Of a stretch of DNA of 34,064 nucleotides, positions 27,901 to 33,762 are shown one piece after another; position 1 is the stretch's first letter, and every line of letters starts with the position of its first letter. The notes under the pieces were generated by a model. It was given only the letters and a program-made list of their open reading frames with translations, made no database searches and was not told the DNA's origin. The position numbers were made by a program, and so were the translations under genes. Source of the DNA: JAVXAG01 sp040307645 (GTDB lineage Bacteria > Bacillota > Clostridia > Peptostreptococcales > Anaerovoracaceae); assembly GCA_040307645.1 (NCBI GenBank), contig JAWRJF010000049.1, positions 1 to 34,064 on the forward strand, given 5' to 3'.

Positions 27901-28492
27901 TATTTCTGGACACATTGGAAAACCAAGAGATGGTATTTTAGAAATAAAAGCCAAAAACAACTCACAAGGTTTAATCGATATGGGAATCAGAGCAGGAGCA
28001 GAAACTGTGGAAGGCGTTAAGGGCCTTATGATATTTGGCGAGGATCCACAGGTTTCTTTGGAAGGCTTAGAGTTCTTGATGGTTTCTGATATATATATGA
28101 CTAACACAGCTGAAAAAGCCGACGTTATTTTACCAGCAACAGGCTTTGCAAGTACTGATGGCACATATACAAATACAGAAAGACGATTAATGCCTGTGGA
28201 AGCAGCTATTGACGAGGATGTTGACTTTAATAACTGGGAAATTGCAGCAGAAATTGCTCACGTTTTTGAAGAGGAATTTAACTTCCAGAATGTCTATGAT
28301 ATTTCTGCAGAGATGGACGATGTTCTTCCTCTGTATAAATATGCTGAAGTAGGTCAGATATTAGGTGGAGTAATTGCACCGGTTAATCCAAAGTTAGTCC
28401 CAGTAGGTGACTGTAAACTAATTGATGAATTACCATGCACAGATTCACTTATGAATTTAATCGCTAAAAGACTTCCTAAACCAGTAAAATAA
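24998..28492 (+). CDS. Fusion oxidoreductase: NuoG ferredoxin + GltD/NfnB + FdhA/NuoG-like domain
   Basis: A 1164-residue iron-sulfur flavoprotein, probably the large subunit of a soluble NADH-linked complex with the two genes before it. Domains in order: a [2Fe-2S] ferredoxin with C36, C47, C50 and C64 (1-90), then HTGDCRPPC. A GltD/NfnB-like module (about 100-510) has FAD motif GGGPMGL (199-205), nucleotide motif GGGNTA (329-334) and AGGDCG (469-474). A CLECGC segment lies at 565-570. Two [4Fe-4S] sites follow (C615, C618, C621, C625; C658, C661, C664, C668). A molybdopterin-type domain begins with C694, C697, C701 and C729 (to 1164). No Cys-His, Sec-His or in-frame TGA is seen near residues 805-830, where formate dehydrogenases place their catalytic residue, and no H-cluster motifs are present. 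The catalytic role is open; an electron-bifurcating or scaffold role is inference. Confidence 0.85.
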   Translation: MNKLRLNIDGREVFGLPGQTILEVARENDIFIPTLCYDERTKIYGSCGLCVVEVEGNPKLCKACATEIAPNMIIMTGTDRVIESRTMNLELLLSNHTGDCRPPCTLACPANTDCQGYVGLIANGEYEKAIELIKDKIPLPASIGRVCPHPCEEKCRRGLVDEPINIVGLKRFAADIDLTEETFLPEIWDETGKSVAIIGGGPMGLSAAYFLRQMGHSVTIFDAMPKLGGMLRYGIPEYRLPKEVLDDEIDIIAAMGVEMVTNTKVGVDIPFETIKNDFDAVLLGIGAWVSTGVGCKGEDAEGVLGGIDFLRKVVRNQHIELGQKVAIVGGGNTAMDACRTAVRLGAKEVYNIYRRTKDEMPADAIEIEEAEEEGVIFKNLTNPLEIVKDENGHVKQVILQVMELGEPDSSGRRKPIPVEGKTETLDVDTIILAIGQAVDASNFDVEKTRKNAIAYDKDTFMTSIPGVFAGGDCGNDKISIAIEAIADARKASDIIDAYLEGEAIKYEKPYFVERDDINEETFEDRERRCRPVIDQLTPEERKDNFSEVVFNKMTEEQALEEASRCLECGCHDYFECKLIDFANEYNVKPERLAGKKNLEEFEDNHPFIAIDPKKCILCGLCVRVCDEVMGVGALGLVHRGFDTVVKPTLEKPLCESGCETCGQCVSVCPTGAIQERLTIIKEVPLDTEITKTTCSYCSVGCSLDLESYGDMLIKANPDKEGVVNRGLSCGKGKFGFDCSILDGKIVDPLIKDGNDFRETDYHEAIVMVAKKMESVAARYGRDSLAVAISDRYTNEEAYAIKKLAGVMGAKIFSFNNRKNGLAEVLGYDASPNTIDELLSTEVILTAGFIKEKNPVIWNKMKQAAENGAKVIVITTKEALDEFPFAYKVIRTDNDLQSLKAIAKQLIEMGKVAEAEGFNDFAESVSAVAISDEIKEITEIYSNAKKAMIVFQQNVVSECAAKLMADIALISGHIGKPRDGILEIKAKNNSQGLIDMGIRAGAETVEGVKGLMIFGEDPQVSLEGLEFLMVSDIYMTNTAEKADVILPATGFASTDGTYTNTERRLMPVEAAIDEDVDFNNWEIAAEIAHVFEEEFNFQNVYDISAEMDDVLPLYKYAEVGQILGGVIAPVNPKLVPVGDCKLIDELPCTDSLMNLIAKRLPKPVK

Positions 28493-28510
28493 TTGAAAAT
28501 TAACTCTATT

Positions 28511-28540
28511 GAGGCTACCTTTAAGGTAGTCTCTTTTTTT
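28511..28540 (+). terminator. Terminator after the NADH oxidoreductase genes
   Basis: GAGGCTACC (28511-28519) pairs with GGTAGTCTC (28525-28533), one G-T pair, loop TTTAA, followed by seven T. It starts 19 bases after the stop. Confidence 0.92.
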
Positions 28541-28595
28541 AAATAATACAAAAAATAAACGGAAATATGAATATATATAATTTTCTGAAATGATA

Positions 28596-28624
28596 TTGTG
28601 TTAAATCATTAACAGTGTTAAAAT
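28596..28624 (+). promoter_or_regulatory. Promoter of the C69 peptidase with a Rex-like operator
   Basis: -35 TTGTGT (28596-28601), 17-base spacer, -10 TAAAAT (28619-28624) with an upstream TG. Inside it lies the perfect palindrome TGTTAA-ATCA-TTAACA (28599-28614). This matches the core of the clostridial Rex site TTGTTAA-N4-TTAACAA except at the outermost pair (G and G). Rex is the NADH/NAD+-sensing repressor of fermentation genes. Its placement over the -35 and spacer would block RNA polymerase. No rex gene is in the window. Confidence 0.6.
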
Positions 28625-28667
28625 AGTTGTGATATTTAATGCGGTTTAGTAAGAAAGGAGACTTATA

Positions 28668-30377
28668 ATGAGAAAATTAAAGGTATTAGCAATGGCTTTA
28701 ATCTTTACTTTAGCAATGGGAACAGCTTGCTCTTTTGCATGCAGTGCTGTTTATGTAGGTAAAGATGTAAGTACAGACGGAACTACTATTTTAGCTAGAA
28801 GTGAAGACCAAGGTGATGGAGGCTACAACAAGATGTTTAGAGTTGTGCCAAGAGAGACTAAGGCAGGCCGTTATATGGTGGATACAGGTGAAGACGAAAA
28901 TGGATTCAAAGTTCCACTTCCTAAGACTACATATAAGTATACAGAAGTAGTAGACAACTCATTTGAAGGTGATGGACCTTATCCTGGAATTTGTACTAAT
29001 GAATATGGTATGAGTATTTCCGGAACAGTTTCAGCTAGCCCTTCAGAAGCCTACGAAAAAGTTGACCCATTTGTTGAATATGGGTTAAGAGAAGCAATTT
29101 TACCAGCTTTAATTGCATGTCAGACTAAGACAGCTAAAGAAGCAGTACTAAAAATTGCAGAATTAGTCGATAAATATGGTTCTAAAGAAGGAAATATCCT
29201 TTATATGGCAGATAAAAAAGAAGCTTGGATCATTGAAATCTATGGTGGCCATCAGTATGCAGCAATGAAAATGCCAACAGATAAGGTTGCTGTTTTCGGT
29301 AACCAATATATGATTGATGTAGTTGATCAGAATGATACAGAAAACTATATTTTCTCTAAAGATCTATTCACTACAATTGATAAAGTTGGAAACGTTGTAA
29401 AAGAAGATGGAAAATACAATTTAGTAAAATCAATATCCGGACCAAGAGAAGAATACTCCAACATGAGAACTTGGATAGGTCATAAAATATTAGCACCATC
29501 AACAATTGGTGAATACAATAATGATGAATTCTATCCTCTATTCTATTCTCCAGATAAAAAGGTTTCACCTTTAACAGTTATGGATATTTATAGAAATAGA
29601 TACGAAGGCACTAAATTTGACATGAATCTTCCTGAAAATGTAGAAAGAAGACCTATAGCTACAACTAGACAGTCTCAAATTCACGTAGTCCAAATCATGC
29701 CTAATATGCCAAGAGAAATGTCAGCTGTTCAATGGCTAGCATTAGGTAATGCTGAACATTCAGTATTTATCCCTACTTTCAGTGGAATAACTGATACACA
29801 TTCAGCATATAAAGTTGATGGAAACTCATATGATCCATCAGGTGCATACTGGCAGTTCAAGAGAGTTTGCGGTGTTGCAGAAACTGACAGAGCACATTTA
29901 GGAGCAAGCACTAAGGACTATTGGAAATTAGAAGAGCAGATGATGTATAAACAGATGCAAAAAGAAATTAAAAAGGTAGCTGACCTTTATAAGAAGAGTC
30001 CTAAAAAAGCAAGAACATATGTTACTAAATTAGGCAAAGATATGACACAGAACCAGTTAAATAACTCAGAAAAACTATTTAACGGTGTATTTACTACATT
30101 AATTGAAAATATTAATGATAGAAATGGTAAGAGAATGCAGACTTTCGCTGCTGACACTCGTCTTACAAAGGGAGCTAATTATTATGGCTATTCAGTAAAG
30201 AAGAGCGGCAAGTCCTACACATTAACTAAGGGAAGTACAAAATACGTATTGACTTTAGGTAGTGATGTTTGTAAGGCAACAGTAGATGGAAAAACTAATG
30301 ACATTGAATTATCAAAGGCTCCATATGTAGATGGAAAATATGCATATGCACCACTAGATTTTATTAGAAGCTTATAA
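28668..30377 (+). CDS. Secreted C69-family dipeptidase (Ntn hydrolase) with a stalk-like tail
   Basis: A peptidase of the C69/U34 family (PepD-like), which cleaves dipeptides with an N-terminal Cys as nucleophile. The signal peptide (1-24) ends SFA, and the next residue, C25 in CSAVYVGKDVSTDGTT, fits the conserved start of mature C69 enzymes, so signal cleavage would expose the nucleophile. The ARSEDQG stretch (about 41-47) and YPGICTNEYGMSISGT region are also typical. The core runs to about residue 430. The last 65 residues or so resemble the second half of a copper amine oxidase-like stalk domain (VDGK, then YAPLDFIRSL). The domain ends abruptly at the stop. AAAGGAG precedes the ATG. A single-gene transcript is likely, with its own promoter and terminator. 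Confidence 0.88.
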   Translation: MRKLKVLAMALIFTLAMGTACSFACSAVYVGKDVSTDGTTILARSEDQGDGGYNKMFRVVPRETKAGRYMVDTGEDENGFKVPLPKTTYKYTEVVDNSFEGDGPYPGICTNEYGMSISGTVSASPSEAYEKVDPFVEYGLREAILPALIACQTKTAKEAVLKIAELVDKYGSKEGNILYMADKKEAWIIEIYGGHQYAAMKMPTDKVAVFGNQYMIDVVDQNDTENYIFSKDLFTTIDKVGNVVKEDGKYNLVKSISGPREEYSNMRTWIGHKILAPSTIGEYNNDEFYPLFYSPDKKVSPLTVMDIYRNRYEGTKFDMNLPENVERRPIATTRQSQIHVVQIMPNMPREMSAVQWLALGNAEHSVFIPTFSGITDTHSAYKVDGNSYDPSGAYWQFKRVCGVAETDRAHLGASTKDYWKLEEQMMYKQMQKEIKKVADLYKKSPKKARTYVTKLGKDMTQNQLNNSEKLFNGVFTTLIENINDRNGKRMQTFAADTRLTKGANYYGYSVKKSGKSYTLTKGSTKYVLTLGSDVCKATVDGKTNDIELSKAPYVDGKYAYAPLDFIRSL

Positions 30378-30412
30378 ATTTTAACATATTAAATTACTTA
30401 CTAACTCGCAGG

Positions 30413-30446
30413 AAGGGATGATATCGTGTACGATATCATCCTTTTT
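30413..30446 (+). terminator. Terminator of the C69 peptidase gene
   Basis: GGATGATATCG (30416-30426) pairs perfectly with CGATATCATCC (30431-30441), loop TGTA. Outer A/T and G-T pairs extend it to 30413, and five T follow. The ISL3-type end begins 2 bases after the T run, so the element landed right behind the terminator. Confidence 0.9.
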
Positions 30447-30448
30447 AT

Positions 30449-30513
30449 GGCTCTGTGTCAAATGTTGGGGTGACACATAATTTAATAAAAAAATTGACTT
30501 TCTGGACGCATTT
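30449..30513 (+). repeat. ISL3-type left end, copy 1 (65-bp direct repeat)
   Basis: Identical over 65 bases to 33241-33305, in the same orientation. It begins with the ISL3-type GGCTCTGTGTCAAATG and GGGGTGACACA. TGTGTCA and TGACACA within it can pair as a short hairpin. Identity stops in the T run after CTGGACGCA, where the other copy continues into a hairpin. What follows here is IS256-related sequence instead. Confidence 0.85.
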
Positions 30514-30547
30514 AAATTCGAGTCAAGTCCTGAAATGATTACTGAAC

Positions 30548-30953
30548 CTATATTGATTTTACTAGACCCTTGTGATTATCAGATATTACTATATAAACAG
30601 AACTTAAGCCTCTTGCATTTAATCCTTCAAAAAATTCTGTCCATGTAGTTTCTTTTTCTGCTTCGCATATATCAAATCCGAGTATTTCTTTATGCCCAGA
30701 AGCGTTTATACCTATAGCAATTAGAAATGCCTTAGAAACGATGTTTGAACTTTTTAAACTCTATATCTAAACCTTTACAAATTTCAGATACTGTTGATTT
30801 TGAGAAGGTTGAACCACATAATTCTTGTGTTACTTTTTCCACTTTTCTAGTTGATACACCTTGCACTACCATTTCCATCATAGTTGATATTAATGCTTGT
30901 TCATTCCTTTCAATTTGTGTTTTTGTTGTTATTAACATTTTAACTGAAAGCAT
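30548..30953 (-). pseudogene. IS256-family (Mutator) transposase remnant
   Basis: Two pieces of one transposase can be read on the minus strand. The first (30953 down to about 30735) contains RNEQALISTMMEMVVQGVST and RKVEKVTQELCGSTFSKSTVS, the N-terminal DNA-binding part of IS256-type transposases. The second, in another frame (about 30735 down to 30548), reads VSKAFLIAIGIN, GHKEILGFD, TWTEFFEGLNARGL and SDNHKGLVKSI, the catalytic region with an Asp of the DDE triad. About 25 codons are missing between the pieces, and everything after the SDNHKGL motif is gone. It cannot make an active enzyme. Family assignment rests on motif memory, but both pieces agree. Confidence 0.85.
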
Positions 30954-30975
30954 GAGCTATGTGCTCATTTTTTTT
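30952..30975 (+). terminator. Small hairpin with T run
   Basis: ATGAGC (30952-30957) and GCTCAT (30963-30968) around TATGT, then a run of eight T. It may be a terminator on the plus strand at the end of the IS256 remnant, shielding the island genes from outside transcription. Confidence 0.5.
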
Positions 30976-30998
30976 ATTTTTGAATTTACACCATCATA

Positions 30999-31027
30999 TA
31001 GACATTATCAGAATATTGTGATAATAT
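30999..31027 (+). promoter_or_regulatory. Promoter with operator-like repeat, island genes
   Basis: -35 TAGACA (30999-31004), 17-base spacer, -10 TAATAT (31022-31027). Over it lies the inverted repeat ATTATCA (31004-31010), N8, TGATAAT (31019-31025). A strong ribosome site AAAGGAGGGG follows at 31033-31042. A second possible promoter, TTGACG (31270-31275) - 17 bases - TGTTAT (31293-31298), lies closer to the secreted-protein gene and is framed by TTTGACG/CGTCAAA. Confidence 0.4.
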
Positions 31028-31077
31028 ATACGAAAGGAGGGGACTATTGCGATTCTAGATGAGTTGTTTGTATAACT

Positions 31078-31308
31078 ATGGTTATCACATTTGTCTATAT
31101 AGTGTTTGCCGTTAACGAATATATCAGTGGAGATATTCCACGTATAATTATTGCTATAGCAGGTTTTACATATTTTTTCTAGTGTGTTGGTGTTATTCAA
31201 ATTATAACTACAGGAAAAAACACATATAGAAATGCTACGATTATTGGTAATGCAAAACGGATAAAGGTTTTGACGTTATTTAGGAGGGCTTTTGTTATCG
31301 TCAAATAA
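31078..31308 (+). pseudogene. Broken small membrane-protein gene
   Basis: One frame reads a hydrophobic peptide (MVITFVYIVFAVNEYISGD, then IIIAIAGFTYFF) to a TAG at 31180-31182. The same frame then continues with CVGVIQIITTGKNTY and RNATIIGNAKRIKV to a TAA at 31306-31308. Together this would be a 76-residue protein with two membrane helices and a basic tail. The good ribosome site (31033-31042) is 35 bases upstream in front of another frame that reads ILDELFV from an ATT codon, which suggests a further frameshift and a lost ATG. It lies 34 bases before the secreted-protein gene. I see no known family. A functional 34-residue peptide is an alternative. Confidence 0.4.
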
Positions 31309-31342
31309 GCGTTAGTTTTATATTTAAGGAAGGAAACATAAA

Positions 31343-32020
31343 ATGAAGAAAGTATTTATTTTATTTTTATCGTTGCTTTTGATACTAACATCAAGTTTAG
31401 TTTCATTTGCCGATTCGAACACATCCAAAATAGCCACAATAAAGCTTGATATTTCTACATCAAAGGAAGATAAGGAGATTATAAAGAAATATAAAAAGAT
31501 AGGAAATGATCTTTACTCAAAAGAAGATAACAATATTGTGATGAATGTTAACAGTGTTCATGAATCGGATAATGCGGTTGAAATTTCTGGTGATGCGGTT
31601 GCAAAGATGTTTGGAAAAGAATATAATTTCTCTTTTAATAACCGACAGTTAGATGTTAAATTTGTAAACAATAAAAAGTTCTATACTGGTGCATTTGAAG
31701 TTGCAATTGATGATAATTATAGAGGAATTATAGATATTACAACTATGTCTACTTTCAGTAAAACAATTATTAGCTTTACATTATTAGATACTCGTGATGA
31801 ATCAAGCCAGACATTCATGATGTATGGTGATACATTTAAAGAGCAGATAGAACTATTTAATCAAGAATTGAATATAGCAATTATGCAAGCCGAAGAGCAT
31901 GCCCCAGAAACTACTAGTTTTATTTCCAGCGCATCAGCGAACTCTAACTCGGCATATCAACATGTTACGAACAAGTCTAATTCCATCCTTGGGGGGTTAC
32001 TAGAGACAAACAAATGCTAG
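31343..32020 (+). CDS. Secreted orphan protein, N-terminal part (gene probably split)
   Basis: 225 residues with a clear signal peptide: KK, a Leu/Ile-rich core and a cleavage site after SFA (residue 23). The mature part is rich in Asn, Ser, Asp and Lys and predicted to be mostly beta strands. The last portion (about 185-210) is Ser/Asn/Ala-rich like a linker. I do not recognise the family. AAGGAAGG precedes the ATG. After a run of six G at 31991-31996 the frame stops within 9 codons (LLETNKC), while the -1 frame continues open for over 200 codons as the next entry. That points to a frameshift, programmed or mutational. The two parts together would give a secreted protein of about 430 residues. 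Confidence 0.7.
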   Translation: MKKVFILFLSLLLILTSSLVSFADSNTSKIATIKLDISTSKEDKEIIKKYKKIGNDLYSKEDNNIVMNVNSVHESDNAVEISGDAVAKMFGKEYNFSFNNRQLDVKFVNNKKFYTGAFEVAIDDNYRGIIDITTMSTFSKTIISFTLLDTRDESSQTFMMYGDTFKEQIELFNQELNIAIMQAEEHAPETTSFISSASANSNSAYQHVTNKSNSILGGLLETNKC

Positions 32021-32631
32021 TTATGAATATCAGCAAGTGTGATCCTGTTAACTTTGGTTCGGGTGCAAATGGCTTTGAAATGATACGTGTTTTTTCGAGA
32101 ACATACAATGCTAAAAATATAAGCTACGACTCCCCAATCCTTTTAGCAAAACCTAATAATGTAAAAGTAACATTTAATGGAGATCCCAATAATTTGATGT
32201 CTATTAGCGGTACAAAACCAACAAACAGTAATGGAGTTTTAACAACGGTGTTTCAGGTATTTAATTCTGTTATAGGAAGTCAAGGAAATGGCTTATTGGC
32301 AGCCGTTTCTGCGATTACTGGTACATTATCAATAGGAGTTGGTGATAGTGTCACCATAAGTGGTACAAACGTAGTATTTGATATTGACATTTCTGACTTA
32401 GAAGCAAGTAACACAGATTTACCCGCTTCTACCACTTCTTCAAATGCAGAGACTGATACCAGACATGGTATATCTTTTAAAATAGCTTATTTACAAGATC
32501 GTAGTATAGAGAAAACTGCTAGTATTTCCGTGTCGTCTGTATTGACTTATAGACTATTTTTTAGTAATAAAAGAACGGTATCTTTAAAAACTGGAGCTGC
32601 AACAGTCTCACATACTATAAATTTAAATTAA
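32014..32631 (+). CDS. Orphan protein, probable C-terminal part of the preceding secreted protein
   Basis: Open for 205 codons from ATG 32014, but the same frame is already open from at least the G run at 31991. No Shine-Dalgarno lies at a useful distance before the ATG; only the six-G run 17 bases away is purine-rich. The protein is Ser/Thr/Asn-rich with alternating hydrophobic residues, as in beta-sandwich surface domains, for instance DSVTISGTNVVFDIDIS and TASISVSSVLTYRL. It has no signal peptide of its own, which fits being the second half of one exported protein. The last residues (TVSHTINLN) look like a closing beta strand. No known family recognised. Confidence 0.6.
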   Translation: MLVMNISKCDPVNFGSGANGFEMIRVFSRTYNAKNISYDSPILLAKPNNVKVTFNGDPNNLMSISGTKPTNSNGVLTTVFQVFNSVIGSQGNGLLAAVSAITGTLSIGVGDSVTISGTNVVFDIDISDLEASNTDLPASTTSSNAETDTRHGISFKIAYLQDRSIEKTASISVSSVLTYRLFFSNKRTVSLKTGAATVSHTINLN

Positions 32632-32655
32632 GATTGAAGGGTATGGTGGTCCGCA

Positions 32656-33144
32656 ATGAAAAAAAGAGTTTTAATAATAACTGGTATAGCGATATTTTTC
32701 ATTATTGCTTTTATATTATGGCAGATTGACGAGAATAAGAAAGTGGAGCTAGAAGAATACAATAATCATGCAAAAATTACTAAAGAACATTTTGATGAGT
32801 TTTACGATAATATATTGAAGATTCAAAGTGACAATCCACCTTCATTTAGAGATATAAATGGAAGTTGTATGAGTTTATTTTTTACTATTGACGAGTGGAA
32901 TCATCAATTTTATCTTTTTGCTGTAAACAATAATTTGCCATATAAAGATAATGAAAATGTATCGACTGACCCTGCTACATTGGTAAATATATCTATAGAA
33001 ATAGAGCGTCTATACTATGATATTATAGATGTGTATTATCTGAAAGAACCTACTGGAACGGCAGATTTTACCCCTGAACAAGTAAGTAAAATTGTAAAGG
33101 ACTTTAGAAGTAGAACGGATATGATTTGTAAACAGTTTGAATGA
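32656..33144 (+). CDS. Membrane-anchored orphan protein
   Basis: 162 residues: a basic start (KKR), one strong membrane helix at about 4-23 ending FILWQID, then a hydrophilic, acidic, mostly helical outer domain. The helix has no obvious cleavage site, so it probably stays as an N-terminal anchor with the rest outside. It starts 24 bases after the previous stop. GGTGGT about 6 bases before the ATG is a weak ribosome site. The last two genes probably share a transcript. No recognised family. A role as partner or immunity-like protein for the secreted product is possible but has no direct support. An AT-only hairpin (33144-33168) after it is a poor terminator candidate. Confidence 0.65.
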   Translation: MKKRVLIITGIAIFFIIAFILWQIDENKKVELEEYNNHAKITKEHFDEFYDNILKIQSDNPPSFRDINGSCMSLFFTIDEWNHQFYLFAVNNNLPYKDNENVSTDPATLVNISIEIERLYYDIIDVYYLKEPTGTADFTPEQVSKIVKDFRSRTDMICKQFE

Positions 33145-33240
33145 TAAACTTGGATTGGTCTAGTTTATAATTTCTATATTTTGTATCATGCAGTAATGAT
33201 ATAATCCCACTTAAGTAGGCAGGTGAAATAATTAAAATCA

Positions 33241-33305
33241 GGCTCTGTGTCAAATGTTGGGGTGACACATAATTTAATAAAAAAATTGACTTTCTGGACG
33301 CATTT
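33241..33305 (+). repeat. ISL3-type left end, copy 2 (65-bp direct repeat)
   Basis: Same 65 bases as 30449-30513. In this copy the sequence runs on into the second arm of the CTGGACGCAT hairpin and the transposase remnant, so it is the less rearranged copy. Confidence 0.85.
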
Positions 33306-33322
33306 TTATGCGTCCAGTTTTG

Positions 33323-33651
33323 CTATTTGATCTCAGTCAAATAAGTGATGTTAGATTTTATGGTTTTATGATATTTTAAGCACCTTAATTTTATTGTTGA
33401 AACCTTCAGTGTATCCTTTGTTAAACCTGTATTGAATGCATCAAGTAATAGCTTTGTACTTATAGTTCTTTCTGGAAGAATATCTAATACTTCATGTTTT
33501 TCGGATTTGTGAGTATACACTGAAATTTTCTACCGGCATTACCCTTGAATTCGTCAATTGATACTATATAATTTGTATTGAGCATAATGCATACCTCCGT
33601 TCTGTTGGGTTTGGTCACTTTAATTGTAACTGAGATTGCACTTATGCTCAT
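33323..33651 (-). pseudogene. ISL3-family transposase remnant
   Basis: On the minus strand an open frame from 33651 reads into YIVSIDEFKGNAGRKFQCIL, the first catalytic Asp region of ISL3 transposases, then stops after NPKNMKY. One base shift later it continues as HEVLDILPERTIS. After a deletion, the family's C-terminal motif (YTEGFNNKIKVLK) can be read in yet another frame at about 33375-33415. There are thus at least two frameshifts and one large internal deletion. Most of the catalytic core is missing. It is inactive, but its ends might still be moved by an intact ISL3 elsewhere in the genome. Confidence 0.82.
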
Positions 33652-33738
33652 TTTTTTATACTAAAAAATGATGGTGAAGGCGAAGATTAATTTCACCACC
33701 CCAACATTTATTATAGAGCCTTTATATTCTATGTGGTG

Positions 33739-33762
33739 AAAAACTAGTTTTTGTGGTATAAT
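33739..33762 (+). promoter_or_regulatory. Extended -10 promoter and palindrome before the dynamin gene
   Basis: TGGTATAAT (33754-33762) is an extended -10. No good -35 stands 17 bases upstream. Instead the perfect 14-base palindrome AAAAACTAGTTTTT (33739-33752) lies immediately before it, as an activator or repressor site could. The start is 38 bases downstream. Confidence 0.5.

Larger units (their letters stand above)
30449..33720. mobile_element. IS-bounded accessory island (ISL3-type ends, decaying)
   Basis: The left boundary is an ISL3-family terminal repeat pointing left (GGCTCTGTGTCAAATG, from 30449). The right boundary is the matching inverse end (GGCTCTATAATAAATG on the minus strand, ending at 33720). 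Both share GGCTCT and AAATGTTGGGGTG. A second copy of the left end lies at 33241. Between them are an IS256-type transposase remnant, a broken small membrane gene, a split secreted-protein gene, an intact membrane-anchored orphan and an ISL3 transposase remnant. TTTAT flanks both outer ends (30444-30448 and 33721-33725); this is shorter than the usual 8-base ISL3 duplication and may be chance. Movement as one unit is inference. Confidence 0.5.
33241..33720 (-). mobile_element. Internally deleted ISL3-family insertion sequence
   Basis: 480 bases with both ends: GGCTCTGTGTCAAATG from 33241 and, inverted, GGCTCTATAATAAATG ending at 33720. Each is followed by TTGGGGTG. Full ISL3 elements are about 1.3-1.5 kb, so most of the transposase is gone. 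A perfect 10-bp hairpin with loop TTTT (33294-33317, CTGGACGCAT/ATGCGTCCAG) sits beyond the transposase 3' end and would stop transcription into the flank. The 8-base flanks (TAAAATCA and TTTATATT) do not match as a target duplication. Confidence 0.8.

Noticed and set aside
24998..28492. Possibility that the large protein is the hydrogenase HydA
   Set aside because: None of the three H-cluster Cys motifs is present; the C-terminal part has the CxxC-x3-C start of molybdopterin proteins instead.
30745..31062. Plus-strand open frame of 105 codons across the IS256 remnant
   Set aside because: It is antisense to recognisable transposase sequence and runs through a hairpin with a T run.
30994..31200. 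Minus-strand open frame opposite the small membrane gene
   Set aside because: Asn/Cys/Tyr-rich shadow; the plus strand has the ribosome site and the hydrophobic coding pattern.
33144..33168. Hairpin after the membrane-anchored orphan gene
   Set aside because: Only about seven A/T-rich pairs and no T run, so it is not counted as a terminator.
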